Made by a program: the position numbers and the translations under genes. Positions 1 to 7,939 of a stretch of DNA of 64,000 nucleotides are shown here, in pieces (positions within the stretch are counted from its first letter, which is position 1; each line of letters begins with the position of its first letter). Origin of the DNA: Roseburia_C amylophila (GTDB lineage: Bacteria > Bacillota > Clostridia > Lachnospirales > Lachnospiraceae); the NCBI RefSeq assembly GCF_025567465.1, contig NZ_JAOQKI010000001.1, positions 240,854 to 304,853 of the forward strand, in the 5' to 3' direction. The notes below the pieces were generated by a model that was not told the DNA's origin, did no database searches, and worked only from the letters and a program-made list of their open reading frames with translations.

Positions 1-94
1 AATAGTCAACATCTTTGCACATATATAGAATAAAAAGTATTGGAAGCGAACTAATTCAATATAGAAAGAATAAATCTCCGGTTTCAGTTGGAGT

Positions 95-195
95 TTACAG
101 AAACCACACATCCGGATTGGTAGAAGAGATGCAGACAGCTCCGGCATTCAGCATGGATACAACGTCTTCTTTATCGGAAATGAGTCCGCCAGTAA
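95..195 (-). pseudogene. glpP: 3' fragment of a disrupted glpP copy
   Basis: Read on the minus strand this encodes the C-terminal end of a glycerol-3-phosphate responsive antiterminator, from the P-V-T-G-G turn through GLISDKEDV to the terminal NPDVWFL and a TAA at 95-97. It is nearly identical to the C-terminus of the intact GlpP at 39350-39916. It has no start and no N-terminal part here; the missing 5' part is at 35864-36179, on the far side of the integrated element. The match of both halves to one paralogue makes the interruption clear. Confidence 0.93.
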
Positions 196-206
196 CGGGG
201 CGGTGA
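193..206. other. Left attachment site / ICE left end
   Basis: The glpP reading frame stops matching its paralogue at the TAA of 193-195, and element sequence starts at 196 with CGGGGCGGTGAA. The other junction (35851-35866) has the same TAA, and the end sequence there, read inward, is GCGCGGTGAG. The two ends are thus imperfect inverted repeats around GSGCGGTGA. A very short shared core is what a large serine recombinase leaves. The exact crossover dinucleotide inside TAA cannot be fixed by eye. Confidence 0.8.
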
Positions 207-247
207 ATTAAGAAAACATTGAAGCAAGGGACGGTATAGCCAAACGG

Positions 248-2011
248 CTATGCCGTTCTTTGCTGTTTTTGAGTTGTATTTTGGGCTTTTTCTTTTGCCC
301 GTTCAAAATCAAATGCACCGATGAAGTTATAAACAATCGTGATTTCCCTTGTCTTGGATTTCTTATCGGTATGGGAAACCTCGATACGGTCTATAAACTC
401 CCGCAAAATGGAAGCGTCAAGTTCCTGCATATCGGTGTACTTCTTTACGACGCTGATAAACGCCTTAACGTTGGTTTTTTGCTTTTCCTGCTGCTTGATT
501 TCTTCCCGCAACACTTCTGCCATTGATTTTAAGTTTTCCTGCTCCAACTCATAATCACGGGACATTTTGATAAACCGTTCATCTGATAATTTCCCGGTTA
601 CATTGTCCTCGTATAAATGCTTGAACAGGTTATCCAATTCGGCAATCCGGCTTTCGGCTCTGGAAAGTGTTTCGCGCTTGCGAGAAAACTCCGCGTCGCG
701 CTCCCGTAAACGGCTGTCCGCTGCTTCTTGGATAAACTCGGCTTCGTACTGCGTTACATACTCGATTGCTTCCCGCAAGTTCCGCAAAACAATTTCGTGC
801 AGGACAACATTTTTAATGGAATGGGTCGTACACAAATCTTTGCCTTTCCGATAGGTCGAACAGATAAAATACTTCTGTTCTTCGGTAAAGTTCGTTGCGC
901 GGCATTGATACATCTTGCCGCCGCACTCTGCACAATAAAGCAGCCCGGAGAAAATACCCATATCGCCCATTTTGGTAGGACGGCGGCGTGATCGGCGTAT
1001 GTTCTGCACAATGAGGAATACGCTTTCTTCCACAATCGGCGGCTGCGTGTTCTCAAAGATCACCCATTCCGACGGGTCGTTCCACAACTTCTTTTTGCTC
1101 TTGTAGGATTGCTTGCGGGTCTTGAAGTTTACGGTATGCCCTAAATACTCTATGCGTTCTAAAGTGCGGGAAACCGTTTCATTTGTCCATTTATATGGGT
1201 TAGCCGTTGGCTTGTTGGTAACAGGCCGCCCCTTTGCTTGGGAGTAAGCTGTCGGATTATAGATTTCGTGCTTTTCTAACCATTTTGCAATCTGCGTCGG
1301 TCCCATGCCGGAAACGCACAATGCGAAAATCTGCTGCACAACGGCTGCGGCTTCCTCGTCTATAATCCACTTCTTTTTGTTGTCCGGGTCTTTCATGTAG
1401 CCGTAAGGCGGGATTGTGGTAAGATGTTCGCCGGATTTACCTTTTGATTGCCAAGTAGCGCGTATCTTCTTTGAAGTATCGCGGGCGTACATCTCATTGA
1501 ACACGTTGCGGATTGCGGTAAACTCATTTTCGCCCCGCGTACTGTCTACTCCGTCGTTGACAGCGATAAAATGCACGCCAAAATCGGGAAACAGCATATC
1601 GGTATAAAAACCGACTTGCAAATAATCTCGCCCAAAACGGGACATATCCTTGACGATAACGCGCTTGATTTTCCCCGCCTTAATATCGGCTAACATACGC
1701 TGAAAGCCGGGGCGGTTGAAGTTTGTACCGGAATATCCGTCGTCCTCGTCATAGTGCCGATAGGCAGTAATCCCATGCTCCCGGCAGTACCGTTCCAAAA
1801 TCTTCTTTTGGTTTGCAATACTGTTGCTCTCGCCCTCTAATTTGTCCTCTTGCGAAAGTCTTTCATATAAAGCCGTTATACCCTCGTCCTGCGTGTCCTG
1901 CTGCTGATCGCGCACATAGAATTGCAAGACATTGTTTGAAATGACTTCGCGGACTTCCGCGCTTAACACTTTGGGGGCTGCAATCTGCTGAAAGGAAAAA
2001 GTGTTACTCAT
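248..2011 (-). CDS. Large serine recombinase (integrase of the ICE)
   Basis: This 587-residue protein should catalyse excision and integration of the ICE. The catalytic N-terminal resolvase domain starts near residue 46 (ITALYERLSQED, predicted nucleophile Ser53). A recombinase domain follows, then a zinc ribbon near 360-395 (CAECGGKMYQC and a second Cys pair) and a long charged coiled-coil C-terminus near 420-540. The gene lies about 50 bases inside the left end, reading outward, as is usual for TnpX/Tn5397-type integrases. The first 44 residues precede the catalytic fold and are unusual. The start ATG overlaps the stop of the small frame upstream (ATGA), which suggests translational coupling. 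Confidence 0.93.
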   Translation of the reverse strand: MSNTFSFQQIAAPKVLSAEVREVISNNVLQFYVRDQQQDTQDEGITALYERLSQEDKLEGESNSIANQKKILERYCREHGITAYRHYDEDDGYSGTNFNRPGFQRMLADIKAGKIKRVIVKDMSRFGRDYLQVGFYTDMLFPDFGVHFIAVNDGVDSTRGENEFTAIRNVFNEMYARDTSKKIRATWQSKGKSGEHLTTIPPYGYMKDPDNKKKWIIDEEAAAVVQQIFALCVSGMGPTQIAKWLEKHEIYNPTAYSQAKGRPVTNKPTANPYKWTNETVSRTLERIEYLGHTVNFKTRKQSYKSKKKLWNDPSEWVIFENTQPPIVEESVFLIVQNIRRSRRRPTKMGDMGIFSGLLYCAECGGKMYQCRATNFTEEQKYFICSTYRKGKDLCTTHSIKNVVLHEIVLRNLREAIEYVTQYEAEFIQEAADSRLRERDAEFSRKRETLSRAESRIAELDNLFKHLYEDNVTGKLSDERFIKMSRDYELEQENLKSMAEVLREEIKQQEKQKTNVKAFISVVKKYTDMQELDASILREFIDRIEVSHTDKKSKTREITIVYNFIGAFDFERAKEKAQNTTQKQQRTA

Positions 2012-2160
2012 CTGCGCTCACCACCTTTCGCGGCAAGTGCAGCGTTCCCGTTCCGGCTTGCGTAGTAAAGAAGTCTTTGCATTTGATTGTCAAGGTACAA
2101 AGTATCTGTTTGAAGTGCCGCACGAAAATAGTATGCGGTCAATTTATCCGACTGTTTCAT
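2008..2160 (-). CDS. Small protein coupled to the recombinase, resolvase-N-terminus-like
   Basis: A 50-residue frame starts at an ATG four bases after GGAGG and ends in TGA overlapping the recombinase ATG by one base. Its sequence (MKQSDKLTAYYFRAALQ, then LDNQMQRLLYYASRNGN) resembles the first strand and helix of serine resolvases, but YFRAA replaces the usual Y-x-R-x-S, so the nucleophile is absent. It stops after about one helix. It may be a conserved remnant of a recombinase N-terminus, a leader for coupled translation or a directionality factor. The frame and its ribosome binding site are visible; its role is not known. Confidence 0.6.
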   Translation of the reverse strand: MKQSDKLTAYYFRAALQTDTLYLDNQMQRLLYYASRNGNAALAAKGGERR

Positions 2161-2252
2161 GTTACCTCCTATTCCGACAGCCGGACAAACAGGTTATATA
2201 TATTATACCACATAACCCGCCGCCCGTCTGCAATAGGAGAGTATTTTCGGCA

Positions 2253-2426
2253 TTATACCGGGCTTTTTTCTCGTTTTAGGTCATTGTGGATTAGGCGGCG
2301 TACCTTTGTCGCGGCGTCCTCTTTTACACCGTCTTTTACAACGGCTTTGACGATATAGGTTATATCCCCGATCTTGTATTCGCGTACAATCGGGGATTTT
2401 GCTTCTTGTTTATTTGTTTGTTCCAT
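2253..2426 (-). CDS. TnpW-family transposon protein
   Basis: This 57-residue protein starts MEQTNKQEAK and has the core IGDITYIVKAVVKDGVKEDA followed by a basic helix. The core closely parallels the protein at 23249-23407 (IGKTTYIVRVHFSQ...), which belongs to the transposon-encoded TnpW family of Tn4451-like elements. The start is the ATG at 2426, downstream of AAGGGGGATT. The function of TnpW proteins is not established; they travel with serine recombinases. The frame stays open further upstream, but that extension runs through a structured non-coding stretch and has no ribosome binding site. Confidence 0.7.
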   Translation of the reverse strand: MEQTNKQEAKSPIVREYKIGDITYIVKAVVKDGVKEDAATKVRRLIHNDLKREKSPV

Positions 2427-2887
2427 AGTAGAAAATCCCCCTTTCGTGGGATAGAAAGAGAATATTAAACTGAAAAGGCAAAAACGGGCGGTTGTTAGCT
2501 GCAACCTCACGGGAGTTTCACCCCGGCCCATGCTTATGGGTGCGCCGCGCAATACTTTGAGGGTGTTCAACGCGGGAGTATCATTGTGCCGCCTTGTATG
2601 TCGTCGCCCACAAGCTGCTAAACTTGTTTTACGGCGAGGTAGTTCTCGCTCGGCTTTCCCCGTAGGGGGAAAAGCTGTCATGGCGTACCCGCCGACTGGC
2701 TCGGTACAGACGGAATGTACCCGTTGCCTGTTATGCTGCGCACCAAAGGCCGCTTTCTTTGTCAAAGAACAATAGGCTTTGTCGGCCTGCAAAAGCACAT
2801 CAACAGCGGATATGCTTTTGCGGAACGACAAATAGCCCATAACGGGAAGCGTGGAAAGGGGACACGCTCCCCGCATGGGCTAAAAGA
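2427..2887. other. Structured non-coding stretch of the ICE
   Basis: About 460 bases have no convincing gene on either strand. The stretch is GC-rich and holds a strong hairpin at 2653-2675 (GCTTTCCCC/GGGGGAAAAGC) and several weaker ones. Frames that cross it lack ribosome binding sites and sensible starts. It separates the regulator pair (2888-3551) from the recombination genes, so it is a good place for a long 5' leader or a regulatory RNA. That is inference from position and structure only. Confidence 0.45.
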
Positions 2888-3130
2888 TTATCCTACATGA
2901 AAAGCAAGGGTGCGGGTAATAAGGCGCACTTGCAGCCTGTTACGCATTTCCTCGTCCACATAGGAATAGGTATTGCCCGCGTCGTCTTTCAGCGTGCGGG
3001 TACAAAGTTTCGCTATGTAACCCTCGTAGTGCTTCAAGATCGCGCACATGGCGGTTGTGTCGCCGTTTGCCGCTGCGGAAATGACAGGGAACGGCAACAG
3101 ATTTTCAGACTTCCTAACGGTATTCATCAT
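2888..3130 (-). CDS. Helix-turn-helix protein, Tn916 Orf8-like
   Basis: An 80-residue protein (MMNTVRKSENLLPFPVISAA...) with the pattern AAANGDTTAMCAILKHYEGYIAKL, typical of the HTH proteins paired with Orf7-like sigma factors in Tn916 and Tn1549 elements. The start at 3130 is chosen because GGAGGG lies eight bases upstream. It overlaps the 3' end of the sigma-like gene by about 17 bases, so the two are one operon. In Tn916 this pair controls transcription of the excision genes; the same role is inferred here. Confidence 0.8.
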   Translation of the reverse strand: MMNTVRKSENLLPFPVISAAANGDTTAMCAILKHYEGYIAKLCTRTLKDDAGNTYSYVDEEMRNRLQVRLITRTLAFHVG

Positions 3131-3551
3131 CTGCTTTTCCCTCCAAATACTGTTTGATTTTCGCAAGCGCGGATTTCCTGTGCCGGAAAACCGTCGTGCG
3201 TACAACATTCAGCAGTTCGCCAATTTCCGCGTCGCTCATATCCAAGAAGTAGGACAAAAGGATAATGTCGCGTTTCCTTTCGGGCAAAGCGTTAAGGGCT
3301 TCGGCAAGCAGTTCATTTTTGACGAGTACATCAAAGCCGGACACTTGAAAACGGAAATAATCGCTTTCGTATTCGTCCGTTGTGAAAAGCTGCGCGAGTT
3401 CGCTTTCGCTCAAATCCGAAAAAGTAACTTCGCGTGCTGCGCGTTTCGCAAGAGTGCGACGGTGGCTTTTCGCTTCGCCGACCAAAGTTTTCTTTGCTAA
3501 TGCGTCGTACTGATGTTGTATTCTTTCCTTGTCGGAAGAAGATAGCTCCAT
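3114..3551 (-). CDS. Sigma-70 family factor, Tn916 Orf7-like
   Basis: A 145-residue protein. The C-terminal half has a region-4 helix-turn-helix (ALNALPERKRDIILLSYFL, then SDAEIGELLNVVRTTVFRHR). The N-terminal half matches Orf7-type proteins rather than a full region 2. The ATG at 3551 follows AAGGAGG by eight bases; a GTG three codons earlier is too close to it. In Tn916 the homologue activates transcription of the recombination genes, and the gene is placed to do the same here. It is followed without a gap by the HTH gene. Confidence 0.85.
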   Translation of the reverse strand: MELSSSDKERIQHQYDALAKKTLVGEAKSHRRTLAKRAAREVTFSDLSESELAQLFTTDEYESDYFRFQVSGFDVLVKNELLAEALNALPERKRDIILLSYFLDMSDAEIGELLNVVRTTVFRHRKSALAKIKQYLEGKADDEYR

Positions 3552-3685
3552 AGAGTTCACCTCCTTCCCGCGTGGAGTAGAGGACGGGAGTTAAGGGCTT
3601 GTCCTCTCTGCCCCTTTCGCTCCGTACCCGTTCGGGAGATGGCTCTTGAGTGCGCTTTTCAGAAAAAAGTTGAAAAAAGCAAAAT

Positions 3686-3714
3686 GCGCCCGTCCGCAAG
3701 ACGCGGACGGGCGC
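3686..3714 (-). terminator. Intrinsic terminator, minus strand
   Basis: A perfect 12-base-pair stem (GCGCCCGTCCGC / GCGGACGGGCGC) with loop AAGAC. On the minus strand it is followed by ATTTTGC and a T6 run. It lies upstream of the sigma-like gene. It could stop read-through from the methyltransferase unit, or act as an attenuator in the long 5' leader of the sigma gene. Confidence 0.75.
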
Positions 3715-3954
3715 AAAGGAAATGTAAGCAGTAGCTAAATGTATTGACAGTTCACATTCATAGCCGGAATATCCCGCTTGCGGAGCATAGCTTTTTTTGA
3801 CCGCAAAGCATTAGGCGGGTTACAGTAAATAAAAATGGACACGGCGATACCTCCCCGATACCGCCGTATCCTTAAAAAAGGGCGACTTTAATACACTACC
3901 CGCAATCCATTCTATAATAGGGAACAGCGGCTTTTGCGCAATATTAAATAAAAA

Positions 3955-3997
3955 AGCCGATAACACATAGGTTTTTTGACCTAATGCGTTATCGGCT
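3955..3997 (-). terminator. Terminator of the RlmN/Cfr-like gene
   Basis: Ten perfect base pairs (AGCCGATAAC/GTTATCGGCT), extended inward by GCATTAGG/CCTATGTG-type pairing, are followed on the minus strand by TTTTTTATTTAAT. It lies just downstream of the stop at 4025. The rest of 3552-4024 has no gene that I can support. Confidence 0.85.
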
Positions 3998-4024
3998 CTG
4001 CGTCTATGCGTCTGGCACTTTTAA

Positions 4025-5008
4025 TCATTTTTTTTTGAATTTATTATATGTGTTAGCTAACTGTCCACAAGCCGCGTTAATCTCTCTGCCATGAGAAACT
4101 CTCATAGTAACTTCAAGTCCTGCTTGCTCTAATTGATGTTTGAATGCAACTATTTCCCGTTTCTGTGGTGCTTTAATTCTTGAATTGCTTGTTGGGTTGT
4201 ATTGTAACACGTTAATCATAACTTTTTTGCCCCGAAACCATTTTGCAAGTTGTCTTACATCTGAGGGCCGGTCATTTATACCCGGTAAAAGCAAATACGC
4301 AAAGACAATTTTGCGATTATGCCTTTCAGAATAGGATAAGGCTTGCTTAACAACATCTTCAATAGCATATATGCGCATGTGAGGAATAATACGATTTCTT
4401 GCAGATTGTGTTGCTGCGTGTAAAGATATTGTCAACTGAATTTTAAGATGTTCCTCGCGCAATTTTTTTAATTGATCGACCGGACCAACTGTTGATATGG
4501 TAATGCCGTCGGTTGGAAAGTTGAGCCCATATCTATCTCGGAGAATATGGATTGCTTTTATCAAGTTGTCATAATTGAATAAAGGCTCTCCCATACCCAT
4601 AAAAACGATACGGTTTACTTTTCGACGCAACAATATAATCTGTTGTACGATTTCTGACGATGTTAGATTACGAACAAAGCCATTTCGCCCGGACTCACAA
4701 AAAATACAACCAACAGGACAACCGACTTGTGTGCTCACGCAAACAGTTCCACCATCTCGCCGCTTGATAAAAACCGTTTCAATGTATTTGTTGTCTTTCA
4801 GTTCGTAAACATACTTTTCAGTATCACTGCTTTTGCAAATATTTTTTACCAACATTGATAGATTTTTTTTGCGTGGTAATTGCTTATATAATTCTTCATA
4901 TAAGGCTTTTGCTTCATTCTCGCCAATAACTTCCGACATTTCTTTGTAAGTAAATCCGTATGGATCATTCCGTACTTCCGCAGGCGTATATTTAGGTAAA
5001 CGTTTCAT
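4025..5008 (-). CDS. Radical-SAM 23S rRNA A2503 methyltransferase, RlmN/Cfr family
   Basis: This 327-residue protein has the CX3CX2C iron-sulfur motif CPVGCIFC (Cys97, 101, 104). Cys90 in TVCVSTQVGC and Cys314 in INAACGQLA match the two catalytic cysteines of RlmN. FMGMGEP and ISLHA motifs are also present. The family methylates A2503 of 23S rRNA at C2 (RlmN) or C8 (Cfr); C8 methylation gives resistance to several antibiotics that bind the peptidyl transferase centre. Sequence alone does not tell me which carbon is modified. Location in an ICE, behind a leader like those of inducible ribosomal resistance genes, favours a resistance role. It is shorter than Cfr (about 349 residues) and clearly diverged from housekeeping RlmN. 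Confidence 0.85.
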   Translation of the reverse strand: MKRLPKYTPAEVRNDPYGFTYKEMSEVIGENEAKALYEELYKQLPRKKNLSMLVKNICKSSDTEKYVYELKDNKYIETVFIKRRDGGTVCVSTQVGCPVGCIFCESGRNGFVRNLTSSEIVQQIILLRRKVNRIVFMGMGEPLFNYDNLIKAIHILRDRYGLNFPTDGITISTVGPVDQLKKLREEHLKIQLTISLHAATQSARNRIIPHMRIYAIEDVVKQALSYSERHNRKIVFAYLLLPGINDRPSDVRQLAKWFRGKKVMINVLQYNPTSNSRIKAPQKREIVAFKHQLEQAGLEVTMRVSHGREINAACGQLANTYNKFKKK

Positions 5009-5024
5009 TTTTATATCCTTTCTT

Positions 5025-5210
5025 CTAAATAATAAAAGTTTGTTTTTCTGTATTTTTGATTACAATCTCTAATTTTTCTACATCAATGATATGCGTCAAT
5101 TTGCATTTAGGGCAGAAAAGAGGAAAATCTTTTAATACAGTATTATGAAATACTTGAACTCTCGTCTTTCCGTTACAAATCGGACATTTTATCCAATATT
5201 TTTTAAGCAT
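5025..5210 (-). CDS. Cysteine-rich KTR domain protein
   Basis: A 61-residue protein with two Cys pairs (IKCPICNGKTRVQV and LFCPKCKLTHI) forming a small zinc ribbon with the KTR signature. This family is a frequent companion of resistance genes in Tn916-type elements, for example next to tet(M). It is the first full-length frame after the leader and lies 16 bases before the methyltransferase, so both should be on one transcript. Its ribosome binding site is weak (GACGAGTGAAATATA before ATG). Biochemical function is unknown. Confidence 0.85.
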   Translation of the reverse strand: MLKKYWIKCPICNGKTRVQVFHNTVLKDFPLFCPKCKLTHIIDVEKLEIVIKNTEKQTFII

Positions 5211-5240
5211 TATATTTCACTCGTCCTTTTTACACAAAAA

Positions 5241-5279
5241 AATGCAGGTCAATCCTCAACATGAGCATTGACCTGCATT
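5241..5279 (-). terminator. Second leader terminator (attenuator)
   Basis: A 13-base-pair stem (AATGCAGGTCAAT/ATTGACCTGCATT) with an inner CTCA/TGAG pairing is followed on the minus strand by T7. It lies between the leader promoter and the KTR start, about 30 bases before the first gene, so transcripts must read through it. The resistance unit is therefore probably controlled by attenuation. Confidence 0.8.
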
Positions 5280-5394
5280 TATAATGCACAGAGCAGTACA
5301 ACAAAACTAAGGCATAGCTTGCACTATGTCTATACTATATCTATACGTCGTTAGTTTTTTGTATAGCATCCGCAAAATAAGCATGACAAAAAAG

Positions 5395-5411
5395 CCCATG
5401 TTGAAAATGGG
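5395..5411 (-). terminator. First leader terminator hairpin
   Basis: CCCAT/ATGGG with loop TTTCAAC is followed on the minus strand by CTTTTTTG. It begins about 20 bases after the leader peptide stop, so a ribosome stalled on the leader could alter its folding. Between it and the second terminator, AAAACTAA and TTAGTTTT tracts can pair and may form a competing structure. Confidence 0.6.
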
Positions 5412-5431
5412 AAAATCCTTTTTTTCAATGC

Positions 5432-5458
5432 TTATCTAATACGCATGCTATGCAACAT
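5432..5458 (-). CDS. Leader peptide MLHSMRIR
   Basis: An eight-codon frame reads ATG TTG CAT AGC ATG CGT ATT AGA TAA. AGGAGG lies eight bases before the ATG, a near-ideal ribosome binding site. It follows a consensus promoter and precedes two terminator hairpins and the KTR and methyltransferase genes. The ending HSMRIR carries the Arg-X-Arg pattern of macrolide-dependent stalling peptides and closely resembles the start of the ErmD leader (MTHSMRLR, from memory). This suggests drug-dependent ribosome stalling that controls attenuation. Confidence 0.75.
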   Translation of the reverse strand: MLHSMRIR

Positions 5459-5486
5459 AAACGCCGCCTCCTTTTACATAAATTTT

Positions 5487-5515
5487 ATTTTATCAGAAAA
5501 TCAGTCTACTGTCAA
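5487..5515 (-). promoter_or_regulatory. Promoter of the leader / KTR / RlmN-like unit
   Basis: On the minus strand, -35 TTGACA (5510-5515) and -10 TAAAAT (5487-5492) are separated by exactly 17 bases. Transcription would begin about 20 bases before the leader peptide ribosome binding site. This is one of the closest sigma-A consensus matches in the window. Confidence 0.85.
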
Positions 5516-5608
5516 TACACAACAGGAAGTATTTAACCTAATGATATGAATTGTGTGGACATATCCAAAAAGAAAGGTGAACTGTAAAATGTAACAGGGT
5601 GAATGAAA

Positions 5609-5965
5609 ATGGCAAAAAGACCCGTACCATTGTACGACTTTAAGGCTTTCGGGGCAGCTATAAAAGCCGCGAGAAATGAATACGGCGAGAGCCGCAAAAA
5701 GGTAAGCGACGAGTTATATATTTCCCCGCGCTACCTTGCGAATATCGAGAACAAGGGACAACAGCCGAGTTTACAGGTATTCTATGACCTTGTAACCCGG
5801 TATCATATTTCGGTAGATCAATTTTTCTTCCCGAACAGCAATGCGGAGAAATCCACCGGGTGGCGGCAGCTTGACGCGCTGCTGGACGGTATGAGCGATA
5901 AAGGCATACGGATTGTAACCGCAACAGCAAGGGAGATAACGGAAGTCGAAAAAGCAGAGGATTAA
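5609..5965 (+). CDS. XRE-family helix-turn-helix regulator
   Basis: A protein of about 118 residues with a Cro/CI-type HTH near residues 9-65 (FGAAIKAARNEYGESRKKVSDELYI, then YLANIENKGQQPS) and a short C-terminal tail. An ATG two codons earlier (5603) is possible; the one at 5609 is better spaced from AGGGTG. It is divergent from the KTR/methyltransferase unit and precedes the relaxase operon. Such proteins are common repressors of ICE transfer operons; the operator is not identified here. Confidence 0.85.
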   Translation: MAKRPVPLYDFKAFGAAIKAARNEYGESRKKVSDELYISPRYLANIENKGQQPSLQVFYDLVTRYHISVDQFFFPNSNAEKSTGWRQLDALLDGMSDKGIRIVTATAREITEVEKAED

Positions 5966-6052
5966 CCTCACAATATGAGAAATCGGGAGATTGCAGCGCA
6001 TGGCGGCTGCAATCTTTTTTTGCGTCCAAAATCAAAGGAACGCGCAACAAAT

Positions 6053-6160
6053 ACCGCCTTTCGGTGGGGGTATGGAGTAGATAGCAAGCACAGCAAACGA
6101 GTACCCGTTTGCGGAAAATGCTTGTTGGGATAATCCCAAACCCTTATACCGAAAGGCGGT
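6053..6160 (+). other. Candidate oriT of the ICE
   Basis: A structured non-coding block just before mobC is bounded by a perfect 13-base inverted repeat (ACCGCCTTTCGGT at 6053-6065, its complement at 6148-6160). Inside are the hairpins GCAAACG/CGTTTGC (6093-6112) and TTGGGAT/ATCCCAA (6125-6139). Placement directly upstream of MobC and the relaxase, together with nested inverted repeats, is typical for the origin of transfer of MOBP systems. The core of 6081-6146 occurs again, inverted, at 11266-11365. No nic site can be assigned by eye. Confidence 0.6.
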
Positions 6161-6166
6161 GCGGAA

Positions 6167-6496
6167 ATGGAAAACCGAAAGAGAAATATACAGATGAAGT
6201 TTTACGTTACGGAAGAAGAAAAGCGGCTGATCGACGAGAAGATGAAGCAGCTTCCCATAAAGCAGTATGGGGCATACTTCCGTAAAATGGCGATAGACGG
6301 GTATATTCTTGTCGTTGACCGAAGCGACACAAAAGCATATATCCGGGAACTGCAAGCGGTGAGCCGGAACATCAACCAAATTGCAAAACGCGCCAATGCG
6401 ACGGGGACGGTTTACAGGCAGGATATAGAGGACATTAAAAAGGCGGTGGACGAGATATGGCGGTTACAAAGACGCACCCTATTAAATCAACCTTAA
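6167..6496 (+). CDS. mobC: MobC-type relaxosome accessory protein
   Basis: A 109-residue ribbon-helix-helix protein starts MENRKRNIQMKFYVTEEEKR. It contains GAYFRKMAIDGYI and the C-terminal signature LQAVSRNINQIAKRANATG of bacterial mobilisation (MobC) proteins. MobC binds oriT and helps the relaxase nick. It overlaps the relaxase gene by 40 bases. The candidate oriT lies immediately upstream. Confidence 0.9.
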   Translation: MENRKRNIQMKFYVTEEEKRLIDEKMKQLPIKQYGAYFRKMAIDGYILVVDRSDTKAYIRELQAVSRNINQIAKRANATGTVYRQDIEDIKKAVDEIWRLQRRTLLNQP

Positions 6497-7791
6497 AGGC
6501 TGCGATAGACTATATCTTAAATCCCGAAAAGACAGACGGGAAGCTGCTTGCGTCCTCTTTCGGCTGCGGGCTGGAAACCGCCGATATTGAGTTTGCATGG
6601 ACGCGGGAAGCTGCCGGAGATCGCGGCACACATTTAGGGCGGCACTTGATACAATCCTTTGCGGTGGGAGAAACCACACCGGAAGAAGCGCACAAAATCG
6701 GCATGGAACTTGCCGGGGCGGTATTAGGCGGCAAGTATGAGTTTGTTTTGACAACTCACGTCGATAAAGACCATCTGCATAATCACTTGATTTTCAACGC
6801 GGTTAGCTTCGTTGACTACAAAAAGTACCATTCCAACAAGCAAAGCTATCACTTTATCCGGCGCACCAGCGACAGGATATGTAAAGAGCATGGGCTATCC
6901 GTCGTCGTACCGGGACAGGACAAGGGAAAAAGCTATGCAGAATACACCGCCGAAAAGCAAGGGACAAGCTACAAAGCAAAGCTGAAAACGGCGATAGATA
7001 CTCTCATTCCCCAAGTGAAAGATTTTGACGAACTGCTGCGCCGCTTGCAGGAAATGGGGTATGAAATCAAACAGGGCAAATACATTTCCTTTCGCGCTGC
7101 CGGACAGGAACGGTTTACCCGCACAAAGACGCTCGGCGCGGCCTATACGGAAGAAGCGATAAAGGAGCGTATCAAGGGCGTGTATGTTGCCAAAACAAAA
7201 ACGCTGCGGGAAGATAAGAAAATCCGGCTTGTCGTCGATCTTGAAAACAGTATCAAAGCCCAACAGTCGGCGGGCTATGAACGGTGGGCAAAAATCCATA
7301 ATCTGAAACAGGCTGCTAAAAGCATGAACTTCCTAACCGAAAACAAGATTGAGTATTATAGCGAACTTGAAAGCAAGATAGCCGATATTATGACCGCTCA
7401 TGACGCGGCGGCAAAGGCGGTTAAGGAAGTGGAACAGCGTATGTCTGATTTGTCGCTGCTTATCAAGCACACCACCACATACCGACAGTTAAAACCGATT
7501 TACGATGAATACCGAAAATCGCCGGACAAGGAAAAGTATCTGCGGGGGCATGAAAGCGAAATTATCCTGTTTGAAGCTGCGGCAAGGGCATTAAAGGAAA
7601 TGCAGATAAAGAAGCTGCCCGATCTCGCCGCGCTGCGCAAGGAGTATAGAAGCTTAAACGACAGGAAAACCAAATTGTATGAAGATTATCGGCAAGCCAA
7701 GAAGCAAATGCAGGAATACGGCGTTGTCAAAAAGAACGTCGATAGTATTCTTTACCCGTCCCAAAGCAGGGCGCGGGAGCAGGAGCGATAA
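6457..7791 (+). CDS. Relaxase (MOBP-like, Tn1549 type)
   Basis: A 444-residue conjugative relaxase. The N-terminal relaxase domain has the metal-binding triad THVDKDHLHNHLIFN near residues 100-114 and a likely nucleophile Tyr in the first 20 residues (KAAIDYILNPEKT). The C-terminal 200 residues are a basic coiled coil. It should nick oriT and lead the single strand to the coupling protein. It lies on the plus strand, opposite to the rest of the transfer operon. The start is embedded in mobC, so translation is coupled. Confidence 0.9.
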   Translation: MAVTKTHPIKSTLKAAIDYILNPEKTDGKLLASSFGCGLETADIEFAWTREAAGDRGTHLGRHLIQSFAVGETTPEEAHKIGMELAGAVLGGKYEFVLTTHVDKDHLHNHLIFNAVSFVDYKKYHSNKQSYHFIRRTSDRICKEHGLSVVVPGQDKGKSYAEYTAEKQGTSYKAKLKTAIDTLIPQVKDFDELLRRLQEMGYEIKQGKYISFRAAGQERFTRTKTLGAAYTEEAIKERIKGVYVAKTKTLREDKKIRLVVDLENSIKAQQSAGYERWAKIHNLKQAAKSMNFLTENKIEYYSELESKIADIMTAHDAAAKAVKEVEQRMSDLSLLIKHTTTYRQLKPIYDEYRKSPDKEKYLRGHESEIILFEAAARALKEMQIKKLPDLAALRKEYRSLNDRKTKLYEDYRQAKKQMQEYGVVKKNVDSILYPSQSRAREQER

Positions 7792-7939
7792 GGCGCAAAA
7801 CATGGGGTGGCAAGTGGAATGTTAAGGGCTGAAAACGCCTGTGTTTCTGCGGCTTTCAGCGCATGAAAACGACATAGACGATAAAGTATATTCAAACCCG
7901 CAAAAACGGCTTTCTAATTGTCCACGCAAGGACAAAAAA

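Noticed and set aside
2427..2876. Upstream extension of the TnpW-like frame to 207 codons
   Set aside because: The added part covers structured non-coding DNA, and the conserved protein starts at 2426 after a Shine-Dalgarno-like GGGGGATT.
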